From Acidisoma cellulosilyticum (lineage in GTDB: Bacteria > Pseudomonadota > Alphaproteobacteria > Acetobacterales > Acetobacteraceae), in NCBI RefSeq assembly GCF_020621385.1, contig NZ_JAESVA010000003.1, positions 682,001-746,000 of the forward strand: a stretch of 64,000 nt of DNA, written 5' to 3'. Of this stretch, positions 57,833 to 64,000 are shown in pieces (the first letter of the stretch is position 1; each line of letters opens with the position of its first letter). The translations under genes were made by a program, and so were the position numbers. The notes beneath the pieces were generated by a model that did no database searches, was not told the DNA's origin, and saw only the letters and a program-made list of their open reading frames with translations.

Positions 57833-59385
57833 GGTGTCCAGCGATAGAGCCAGGTTTCGGAGAGCGGCGTTTGATCGTTCATCAGGATGCAGCTGAGTTC
57901 GGCCAGCTTGGCGTCACCGGCATTGAGCGTGAACATGATGCGATAGCCGCCCGTTGCCAGGTTGGGCTCGACCACCACAGCGTCGATCTTGCCGGCGCTG
58001 GTCGAAACCTGCGCATGCGGCTTCGCGTCCGGGGCCAAGGTTTTTACCGCGTCGCCGACAATATCGAGAACGATTTCCAGCCCCTGGTGATCGTCGGAAT
58101 TGCCGATGCGCGTATCGACGATGCGGCCGAGTTTCGTCGGTTGCGGATTATCCCAGCCCCAATGCATGCGGTAGGTGAAGCTGTATTCGCCCTTGGCCGA
58201 CAGCTTGTCCTTGGGCCGCCAGAAGCTGACGATATTGTCGTTGACCTCATTCGGGCTGGGGATTTCGACCAAATCAACGGCACCTTGGCCCCAATCGCCG
58301 ATCGGCTCGATCCACAGGCTGGGCCGCTTCTCATACTGCAACGCGACGTCCTGGTAATCGAAGAAGCTGCGCTTGCGCTGCATCAGGCCGAAACCATGCG
58401 GATTGGCATCCGAAAAGGCGCTGAATTGCAGGGCTGTCGGGTCATTCAAGGGCCGCCAGATCTGCGTGCCCGAACCGGTCCACATAGACAGCCCCTCGGA
58501 ATCATGGGCCGCCGGCCGCCAGTCATTCACTTTGTTACGATTATTGGCATCGAAATAGAACATGCCGGTGAGCGTCGCGATGCCGGGCTCGGTGATATCC
58601 ACACGGGGAAAAATACTGCTTTCGACATCGAAAACGGTTTCCGCACCTGGCGTGATGGTGAATTTGAACGCGCCCGTGACGCTTTGGCTGTCGAGCAGGG
58701 CATGGACGACGAGGGAGTTTTGACCCGCCGTCGGCTTTTCCAGCCAGAAGGCGCTGAAACGGGCGAATTCCTCGCCCTTCGGGTCGCCGGTGCCGATGGC
58801 CAGCCCGCGCGCGGACAGGCCGTAGACCTGACCCTTGGCGACGGCGCGGAAGTAGCTGGCGCCCAGAAAGACGCAGAATTCGTCGAAGACATTGGGCGTA
58901 TTGATGGGGGTGAGGATGCGCAGGCCGGAATAGCCCAGCATATCCGGCACCTTCAGCTTGGGATTGTCATAGGTGAAGATATCCGGGCTGTAGGGGACGG
59001 GCGCGGCCTTGCCGTCCACCACCTCGAACATGTCGACCTTGGCGGGGTACAGAAAGCCGCGCGGAAAGAACTGGACCTGGAAGGGTAGATTGTCGGCCTT
59101 CCACAGCGCCTGATCCGGCCGATAGGTGACGGCGCGGAAATCATCGTAATTCATATGCGCGATGGCGCTGGGCAATGAGGTATTCGGCGCCTGATAGGGT
59201 TCGGTCGCCATCTTCTGCGCCAGCTGCCGGACGGAGGAACCGTCGAAAGGACCGGGCGCGGGCGCCGTATGTGGCGCAGACGCGGCGCGCCCCGGCTTGA
59301 CGCCCAGGGCAGACAGCAGGGCGACACCGGTGACGCCCAGGCCAACCCGACCCAAATCCCGACGCAGCAATTCTCGACCCAGCAC
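57829..59385 (-). CDS. opgG: Periplasmic glucan biosynthesis protein OpgG/OpgD
   Basis: This 518-aa MdoG family protein has a Tat-like leader (LLRRDLGRVGLGVTGVALLSALG, about 6-28), which favours the OpgD branch. The mature part begins FDGSSVRQLAQKMATEPYQ, and later blocks WKADNLPFQVQFFPRG, GDPKGEEFARFSAFWLEKP and NDNIVSFWRPK are characteristic. GTG 59385 is chosen because AGGAT lies 6-7 nt upstream; a longer in-frame start (59433) has no site. It acts with OpgH in glucan synthesis or branching and is translationally coupled to it. Confidence 0.92.
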   Translation of the reverse strand: MLGRELLRRDLGRVGLGVTGVALLSALGVKPGRAASAPHTAPAPGPFDGSSVRQLAQKMATEPYQAPNTSLPSAIAHMNYDDFRAVTYRPDQALWKADNLPFQVQFFPRGFLYPAKVDMFEVVDGKAAPVPYSPDIFTYDNPKLKVPDMLGYSGLRILTPINTPNVFDEFCVFLGASYFRAVAKGQVYGLSARGLAIGTGDPKGEEFARFSAFWLEKPTAGQNSLVVHALLDSQSVTGAFKFTITPGAETVFDVESSIFPRVDITEPGIATLTGMFYFDANNRNKVNDWRPAAHDSEGLSMWTGSGTQIWRPLNDPTALQFSAFSDANPHGFGLMQRKRSFFDYQDVALQYEKRPSLWIEPIGDWGQGAVDLVEIPSPNEVNDNIVSFWRPKDKLSAKGEYSFTYRMHWGWDNPQPTKLGRIVDTRIGNSDDHQGLEIVLDIVGDAVKTLAPDAKPHAQVSTSAGKIDAVVVEPNLATGGYRIMFTLNAGDAKLAELSCILMNDQTPLSETWLYRWTP

Positions 59386-59481
59386 TGGCAATCCTTTCGC
59401 GGTCAGACCATCCGCCTGGACGTGGTATCGCAATGCAGCATGGCAAGCGTAAGGCTGGGCGATGCAGGGTTTGTGGCGAAA

Positions 59482-59901
59482 TCAGGCCAGCGCTTCGCTG
59501 GGTATAAAAGCTGACGGGTCCGCCAATTCCTCTATGATGGGGCAACCCGGCCGGTCGCTTGTTTCGCAGGCATGGGCGAGGGAGCGGAGTGCCGCGCTCA
59601 TCTCCGCGATCTCGCGGGCTTTGGCCTCCAGCGCGGCGGCGTGGGACAAGGCCAGCCTCTGCACTTCGGGCTTGGACCGGCTTTCATCCCGCCACAGCGC
59701 CAGCAGGTCTCGCATCTGTTGCACGGAAAAACCCAGGTTGCGGGCGCGTTTGAGGAAGCGCAGCGTCTGCACGTCCATCTCCCCATAGCGCCGATAGCCG
59801 GCAGCCGAACGGCCGGCCGGGGCGATGAGGGTCACTTTCTCATAATAGCGGATCATCTTGGCCGACACGCCCGATGCCGCTGCCGCTTCACCGATATTCA
59901 T
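59482..59901 (-). CDS. cueR: MerR-family copper-responsive regulator CueR
   Basis: This 139-aa protein has an N-terminal winged helix (MNIGEAAAASGVSAKMIRYYE), a dimerisation coiled coil (about 80-108) and the metal loop C-ETSDRPG-C, whose C-x7-C spacing matches the Cu(I) site of CueR (Cys112/Cys120 in E. coli). It should activate copper export genes by untwisting a 19-bp spacer promoter. No copA or cueO is nearby, so its targets are elsewhere. It is upstream of, and in the same direction as, opgG (gap about 96 bp). Confidence 0.9.
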   Translation of the reverse strand: MNIGEAAAASGVSAKMIRYYEKVTLIAPAGRSAAGYRRYGEMDVQTLRFLKRARNLGFSVQQMRDLLALWRDESRSKPEVQRLALSHAAALEAKAREIAEMSAALRSLAHACETSDRPGCPIIEELADPSAFIPSEALA

Positions 59902-60032
59902 CATCCCCGTCAGGATAGGATTGCGGCCGATACCGGTCAACGCGCTGGGCCCTGGCCTGCCCAGACTGGTCGGTAGCCAGAGCGACGTTGTTAGGGCAAA
60001 GTCACGTTCTTGTGACGACCGGGCGGATTTCC

Positions 60033-60908
60033 ATGACAGACTGGTTTCAGCTTAACGCGCAATTGCGGGCCTTGGCCGAGCGGCAGATCTTTTTCGTCGG
60101 CGGTGCGCCGCGATCCGGCACGACCTGGCTACAGCAGATCATCGACCAGCATCCGCAGGCCTCCTGTCGCGGCGAGGGGCTGTTCGCCAAGGATTTTTTT
60201 CCGCTTTTCGACGACAGCATGGCGAAGCGGCGCCAATCCCTGGAGAACAAGAACAGGGAAGTTTTCAGCCACACCAAGGGCTATCCCTTGCCGGGCGCGG
60301 GCGACAGCCGCTTTCTGGCAGCGACCGCGATGCTGCTCGCCCTGCATCAGCAGGCGGAGGGCAAGGATTGCCTCGCCTATGGCGAGAAGACACCCGAAAA
60401 CGTCTTCGCCTTTCCCGAGCTCAAGCAGCTTTTCCCGCGGGCGAAGTTGATTGCGATCATCCGCGACCCGCGCGATCTGTTGACCTCCGCCTGGCATTTC
60501 TTTCAGAAGAAGAAAAAGTCGGATGATGAAGCAAAATTCGATTTCATTCGGATGGCTTTGCCATCGATCAATCATGGGATGAAGGTGACGCTTCACCTTG
60601 GCCAGACCGACCCGGCATCCTGCCGGATCGTGACTTATGAGCGGTTGCACCAGGATCCGGTGCCACCGATGGCGGCGATTTTTCGCTTTCTCGGATTGGA
60701 CGCGACGGATGAAATCGTTGCAGCCTGTCTGGAGGCAACGCGTTTCGACAAGATGACCGGCGGCAGGCAGGCGGGTGACAGCGCCGACGGTTCCTTTCTC
60801 AGGAAAGGCGTCGTCGGCGATTGGCGGTCGACCCTTAGCCCCGCGATGAATGCGCTGATCCTGCAGGAACTGGGCTGGGCTTTTCCGCATTTCGGATGGG
60901 TGGCCTAG
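60033..60908 (+). CDS. PAPS-dependent sulfotransferase-family protein
   Basis: This 291-aa protein has the 5'-phosphosulfate loop GAPRSGTTWLQQII (about 23-36) and the 3'-phosphate motif IRDPRDLLTSAWHF (about 140-153), with RKGVVGDW near residue 255. Together these identify the sulfotransferase fold. The substrate could be a carbohydrate, lipid or protein tyrosine; it is not predictable. ATG 60033 fits the fold start; a longer frame to 59988 crosses the region towards cueR. It is divergent from cueR. A palindromic repeat begins right after the stop. Confidence 0.88.
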   Translation: MTDWFQLNAQLRALAERQIFFVGGAPRSGTTWLQQIIDQHPQASCRGEGLFAKDFFPLFDDSMAKRRQSLENKNREVFSHTKGYPLPGAGDSRFLAATAMLLALHQQAEGKDCLAYGEKTPENVFAFPELKQLFPRAKLIAIIRDPRDLLTSAWHFFQKKKKSDDEAKFDFIRMALPSINHGMKVTLHLGQTDPASCRIVTYERLHQDPVPPMAAIFRFLGLDATDEIVAACLEATRFDKMTGGRQAGDSADGSFLRKGVVGDWRSTLSPAMNALILQELGWAFPHFGWVA

Positions 60909-60909
60909 A

Positions 60910-61073
60910 GTCCGTCAGGTTTAGGTGGAAACGCCAAAAAATCTGTCGTGCGCGGGCCTGGCCGGCCGCACCCCGACCCGCGCATCTACCCGACGCAGCA
61001 AGCAATCGGCCGGCTGGGCGCCGCGGCGGGTAGGTCCGGGGCGCGTAGCCCGCGCAACAAGTGCGCGGATGAC
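60910..61073. repeat. Palindromic intergenic repeat
   Basis: It starts GTCCGTCAGGTTTAG just after the sulfotransferase stop and ends GCGCAACAAGTGCGCGGATG. It aligns along its length with the first unit at 10011-10144, with an extra G/C hairpin inserted (GGGCCTGGCCGGCCGCACCC region). It is one of at least six such elements in the window. Confidence 0.75.
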
Positions 61074-61102
61074 AAATTATCTATTAAAATCAGACAAACT
61101 CT

Positions 61103-61159
61103 AGAGCCTGTCCGGAAATGCTACTACGGCGGCGAGAAGCGCATTATCGAACAGGCTCT
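61103..61159. mobile_element. MITE-like insertion-sequence remnant
   Basis: AGAGCCTGT (61103-61111) and ACAGGCTCT (61151-61159) are perfect 9-bp inverted ends of a 57-bp segment. These ends resemble those of IS5-group elements (GAGCCTGTTCG type). No transposase is present. No clear target duplication could be read. Confidence 0.4.
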
Positions 61160-61205
61160 TTGAGAATTACCGCTGCCCCGACAAGCACCTGGATGATTGC
61201 TCAAG

Positions 61206-61240
61206 AAAAAGACCCAGGACGCGCGCGCATCCTGGGTCTT
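61206..61240 (-). terminator. Rho-independent terminator of a small minus-strand transcript
   Basis: AAGACCCAGGA (61209-61219) pairs with TCCTGGGTCTT (61230-61240) around a GC loop. On the minus strand it is followed by TTTTT (61210-61206). It is 41 bp after the stop of the 23-codon ORF and marks the end of a minus-strand transcription unit. Confidence 0.85.
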
Positions 61241-61280
61241 CAGCATTGTTGACGGCCGCTTGAGGGGGCCGGACGAGGAA

Positions 61281-61352
61281 TTAGACGGCCGCGGAAACTC
61301 CGGCGGCGATCATCCAGGTCATAACACCCTGCGGCATCACACAATGAGACAC
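61281..61352 (-). CDS. 23-aa hydrophobic peptide ORF with perfect Shine-Dalgarno
   Basis: The GTG-started ORF encodes MSHCVMPQG... ending AAGVSAAV. The mRNA reads AAAGGAGGTGATCC then A and GTG, which is fully complementary to the 16S rRNA 3' end, an unusually strong ribosome site. A Rho-independent terminator follows 41 bp after the stop. The C-terminal half is hydrophobic with a single Cys near the front. It could be a small membrane peptide, a toxin-like peptide or the last gene of the unit that includes the secreted protein at 61433-62041. No downstream gene exists for it to attenuate. Confidence 0.5.
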   Translation of the reverse strand: MSHCVMPQGVMTWMIAAGVSAAV

Positions 61353-61432
61353 TGGATCACCTCCTTTCAGTTGGTTTCGACTAAAAGCAATTTGTCACCG
61401 GCTTTCGCGTCGATGCAACATAAATCGTGTGG

Positions 61433-62041
61433 TCAAAAATCCATCGTCAAAGCGGCAAGGAAATTATTGCCGCTGATCGCACTGTCCATGGTGTAGGCAA
61501 GACCTTGCTCGGTCAGGCTGGCGATCAGTTTGACGCGATCCCGTTCCATCAGGCGGTAGTGCAGCGTGACATCGACATCATATTGCCCTGCACGGCTGGT
61601 CGGCGGCGGCGCCAGCGCCGGGTCCTGTACCAGAACCACGGGAATGCCGGCGGTATCCGTGGGACAGCCGACCAGGCCGTGTTCCAGGGTCATCGGCGGG
61701 CCGGACATGACGGCCGGGTTCACGCTGACACCCGCGCGGATGCAAAGCGCCGGATCGGTCACGTCCTGCGGATGTGCGAGGGAGACCGCGACCATCACCG
61801 GCTGCGCGTCAGGCTTGGCTATGAAGGGAATGCCGGCCTCGGCCGACAGGGCGGCCAGCATGGCCAGGGCCTTGCTGTTATCTGCCGACGTCACTTTGAA
61901 GACCTTGACGGCATCAATGGTGACTTGGGCCGGCGATCCATAGCCGAGGGTCTGCGCGACGGCGCCGACACTCGGTAAGATCACCAGGGCGCCTAGGATC
62001 GCTATTTGCCGGAAGGCTCGTCCAAATCGGGGCCAGAACAT
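61433..62041 (-). CDS. Unknown secreted protein
   Basis: This 202-aa protein has a Sec signal peptide, with basic start MFWPRFGRAFRQ, hydrophobic core IAILGALVILPSVGA and probable cleavage AVA-Q near residue 30. The mature part has a pair of cysteines (ALCIRAG and LVGCPTD) likely to form a disulfide. No family is recognised. ATG 62041 with GGAG 5-7 nt upstream is chosen over an ATG 27 bp earlier. The 23-codon ORF and a terminator follow in the same direction, so these may be one transcript. Confidence 0.7.
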   Translation of the reverse strand: MFWPRFGRAFRQIAILGALVILPSVGAVAQTLGYGSPAQVTIDAVKVFKVTSADNSKALAMLAALSAEAGIPFIAKPDAQPVMVAVSLAHPQDVTDPALCIRAGVSVNPAVMSGPPMTLEHGLVGCPTDTAGIPVVLVQDPALAPPPTSRAGQYDVDVTLHYRLMERDRVKLIASLTEQGLAYTMDSAISGNNFLAALTMDF

Positions 62042-62201
62042 GGCAGCTCCAACACAATTTTGCCTCAATTGCGCCCTGGTGCCTTATTCTAACCATGAAT
62101 TGCAATTCCAAAGTTGCGGAATTGATGATCTACTTGCGAAGGCTTCCTCAAGCCTTTGAAACTGCTAAGTTAATGTTTATAAACTTTTGTTGCGGTGCAG
62201 T

Positions 62202-62948
62202 ATGACAGATGAGAGCAAGGCCCTGGCGGAGCGGTTACTGGCCGCAAGGGCAAAAAGCGAAGCCATAGACCTAAGTCCGGCGGAGAGGCCGATGACCGAG
62301 GCGGAAGGCTATGCCGTTCAGGTCGAGGTGACCTCCGTCCTGGGTGAGATCGGCGGTTGGAAGGTCGGCGCGCCCGGCCCGGATGCGCCGCCCTCCTGCG
62401 CGCCGCTGCCAGCGGCGGGCATTCTGCCGTCCGGCACGGCGCTGGACGCGCGCTTTTCGGATCGCCTGGTCGAGGCCGAAATCGCTTTCATGCTGGCCGC
62501 CGACCTGCCGCCGCGTGACGCGCCCTATTCCCGTGCCGAGGTGATCGCGGCGATCGGCAGCTGCCACTCCGTCATCGAAATCGTGCAATGGCGCATCCGC
62601 GATTACGCGACGGCCACAAACCCGGTGAAGCTCGCCGACAGCACCGGCAATGGCGCGCTGATCGTGGGTGACGCGATCGAAGGCTGGCAGGCTATCGATT
62701 TTCCCAATCTCACCGTGACGCAGGATGTCGAGGGCGAGGCGCCGAAGCTGGGTAAGGGCAATCCGGGCGGCGATATGATCCGCCTGATTGCTTGGCTGGC
62801 CGATGTCGGGACGGTCTGGGCCGGTGGTCTGAAGGCCGGGCAGATCGTCACCTGCGGGTCCTGGACCGGTTGCCTGCCCGCGCCGGCCGGTGCCGGCGTG
62901 AGCGTGACATTTGCGGGGCAGACGCCGGTCAGGACAAGCTTCGCTTGA
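62202..62948 (+). CDS. 2-keto-4-pentenoate hydratase-like protein (FAH superfamily)
   Basis: This 248-aa protein has the MhpD/HpcG pattern: PMTEAEGYAVQVEVTS, GWKVGAP, then VEAEIAFMLAADLP containing the metal-binding Glu pair and SVIEIVQWR. The ends KLADSTGNGALIVGD and GQIVTCGSWTG are typical. Members hydrate 2-oxo-4-enoates in aromatic meta-cleavage pathways, or are decarboxylases. No other ring-cleavage gene is present. An aldo/keto reductase follows 66 bp later on the same strand. Confidence 0.88.
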   Translation: MTDESKALAERLLAARAKSEAIDLSPAERPMTEAEGYAVQVEVTSVLGEIGGWKVGAPGPDAPPSCAPLPAAGILPSGTALDARFSDRLVEAEIAFMLAADLPPRDAPYSRAEVIAAIGSCHSVIEIVQWRIRDYATATNPVKLADSTGNGALIVGDAIEGWQAIDFPNLTVTQDVEGEAPKLGKGNPGGDMIRLIAWLADVGTVWAGGLKAGQIVTCGSWTGCLPAPAGAGVSVTFAGQTPVRTSFA

Positions 62949-63014
62949 GATAGGCTTCACGGCGGCTGCTATCATCCCCATCTTCCAGCGGTACGTCAGA
63001 CACGGAGAGAAAAA

Positions 63015-63884
63015 ATGGCAGCGGCCAATGCCCGCGACGCGGGTGATTTCACGATCGGCGGCGATCTGACCGTCACCCGCCTCGGTTTCGGAGCTATGCG
63101 CATCACCGGCCGCGGCATCTGGGATCAGCCGGCCGATATCCCCGAGGCGAAACGCACGCTGGCGATGCTCAGCGACCTCGGCATCGATTTCATCGATACC
63201 GCCGATAGCTACGGCCCTTACGTCAGCGAGGATCTGATCGCCGAGGTGCTGGCGCCGTATAAGGGCATGACCATCGCCACCAAGGGTGGGTTGACCCGGC
63301 ATGGTCCCGATATCTGGATGCCGGTCGGGCGGCCGGAATACCTGCGCCAATGCGTGTTGATGAGCCTGCGCCGCCTGAAGCTGGAGCGGATCGATCTGTG
63401 GCAGTTGCATCGGGTCGATCCGAAAGTACCGGCGGAGGAGCAGTTCGGCGTTATCGAGGCCATGCAGAAGGAGGGGCTGATCCGTCATGTCGGCCTGAGC
63501 GAGGTTTCGGTCGAGCAGATCGAGGCCGCGCAGAAGCATTTCCCGGTCGTCACCGTGCAAAATCAGTACAACCTCGTGAACCGCAAAAGCGAGGCTGTGC
63601 TGGATTACTGCGAGGCCAAGGGTATCGGCTTCATTCCCTGGGCGCCGCTGGCCTCCGGCAGCCTTGCCAAGCCAGGCTCGGTTCTCACCAAAATCGCGGA
63701 AAAACTCGGCACGGGTCCAAGCCAGGTGGCGCTGGCCTGGGTGCTGAAACGCTCACCGGTGATGCTGCCGATCCCGGGCACCGGCAGCACGGCGCATCTG
63801 GCCGAGAATGTGGCCGGCGCTTCGATCCATCTCAGCGACGAGGATTTCGCCGCGCTGGACGCGCAGGGCAAGGCGGAAGCCTGA
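63015..63884 (+). CDS. Aldo/keto reductase
   Basis: This 289-aa NADPH-dependent oxidoreductase forms a TIM barrel. The catalytic tetrad is recognisable: Asp and Tyr in [10 protein letters not shown], Lys in IATKGG and His in LWQLHRVD. The C-terminal [15 protein letters not shown] binds the cofactor phosphate. Relatives reduce aldehydes or sugars, and the substrate is unknown. GGAGAGAAAA lies before the ATG. It probably shares a transcript with the upstream hydratase; a symmetrical hairpin follows 40 bp after its stop. Confidence 0.93.
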   Translation: MAAANARDAGDFTIGGDLTVTRLGFGAMRITGRGIWDQPADIPEAKRTLAMLSDLGIDFIDTADSYGPYVSEDLIAEVLAPYKGMTIATKGGLTRHGPDIWMPVGRPEYLRQCVLMSLRRLKLERIDLWQLHRVDPKVPAEEQFGVIEAMQKEGLIRHVGLSEVSVEQIEAAQKHFPVVTVQNQYNLVNRKSEAVLDYCEAKGIGFIPWAPLASGSLAKPGSVLTKIAEKLGTGPSQVALAWVLKRSPVMLPIPGTGSTAHLAENVAGASIHLSDEDFAALDAQGKAEA

Positions 63885-63924
63885 CAGCGGTGCCGGGACA
63901 AGGCGTGAATGATCGAAAATTTTT

Positions 63925-63950
63925 TGGTTCTTTTTTATAAAAAAGAACCA
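63925..63950. terminator. Bidirectional-type terminator palindrome
   Basis: TGGTTCTTTTTT (63925-63936) and AAAAAAGAACCA (63939-63950) form a 12-bp stem with a 2-nt centre. There is a T-run on entry from either side. It probably ends the aldo/keto reductase transcript. Confidence 0.6.
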
Positions 63951-64000
63951 CCTGCCTTCGGCGGATCCGCATGAGCGAGACAATACAACAAAGCCAGGCG

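Noticed and set aside
61355-61369. Fragment of a 16S rRNA 3' end on the plus strand (GGATCACCTCCTTTC)
   Set aside because: The preceding bases do not match 16S rRNA. On the minus strand the same bases are a perfectly placed Shine-Dalgarno site for an ORF.
63971-64000. Start of a new gene at the right edge (ATGAGCGAGACA...)
   Set aside because: Only ten codons are visible and no clear ribosome site precedes them, so it cannot be supported.

Overview
The window looks like chromosomal DNA of a GC-rich alphaproteobacterium, most likely in or near the Acetobacteraceae/Rhodospirillales; no genus is claimed. Supporting features are the layout ppsR (DUF299) | oriC-like gap | hemE-hemH, the alphaproteobacterial regulator TrcR (DUF1013), HemJ instead of HemG/HemY, and alphaproteobacterial gene lengths throughout. 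Most of it is core genome. Accessory DNA is limited to one large lower-GC helicase gene, one toxin-antitoxin pair, small unknown ORFs and a family of short palindromic intergenic repeats.

Layout. 1-2.5 kb: a truncated NYN-domain gene and a sugar-acid dehydratase (both minus). 2.6-4.1 kb: enoyl-CoA hydratase and an acetyltransferase. 4.1-8.0 kb: a minus-strand run GntR regulator > D-aminopeptidase > LysR regulator > two small membrane proteins. 8.1-10.0 kb: a divergent SDR + zinc dehydrogenase pair. 10.2-14.3 kb: P5C-reductase-like protein, FAD/NAD(P) protein, Rrf2 regulator and PpsR (all minus). 14.27-14.57 kb: candidate chromosomal replication origin with DnaA-box-like 9-mers, between ppsR and hemE. 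14.6-17.9 kb: hemE-hemH-HAD phosphatase-hemJ, tightly packed (late heme synthesis). 18-27 kb: aldehyde dehydrogenase, rho, amidase, an MFS/acyl-ACP-synthetase fusion and ahcY.

27-42.6 kb: a mainly minus-strand block of translation and purine genes (maf, infA, infC, thrS, purE, purK, ettA), two YdcH-like proteins, trcR, allophanate hydrolase and one tRNA with a CAU anticodon. These are followed on the plus strand by an MFS transporter, ppa and an unknown 328-aa protein. infC appears to start with AUC. maf has no ATG, GTG or TTG before its conserved N-terminal motif. 42.8-46.4 kb: a solitary 1170-aa SF1 (UPF1/DNA2-like) helicase with composition unlike its neighbours, the best candidate here for a new defence-type system.

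46.5-64 kb: a low-complexity unknown protein, an orphan SsuA-like binding protein, a PLP decarboxylase-queC pair, two small ORFs, aspA-GT39, a ParDE pair with a visible operator, opgG-opgH (periplasmic glucan synthesis), cueR and a sulfotransferase. After these come a repeat/IS-remnant region holding a 23-codon ORF with a perfect Shine-Dalgarno sequence and its own terminator, a secreted unknown protein, a hydratase and an aldo/keto reductase.

The palindromic repeat recurs in at least six intergenic gaps (about 10.0, 17.9, 22.8, 27.2, 46.4 and 60.9 kb), usually right after a stop codon, and in one case it supplies the C-terminus of a gene.
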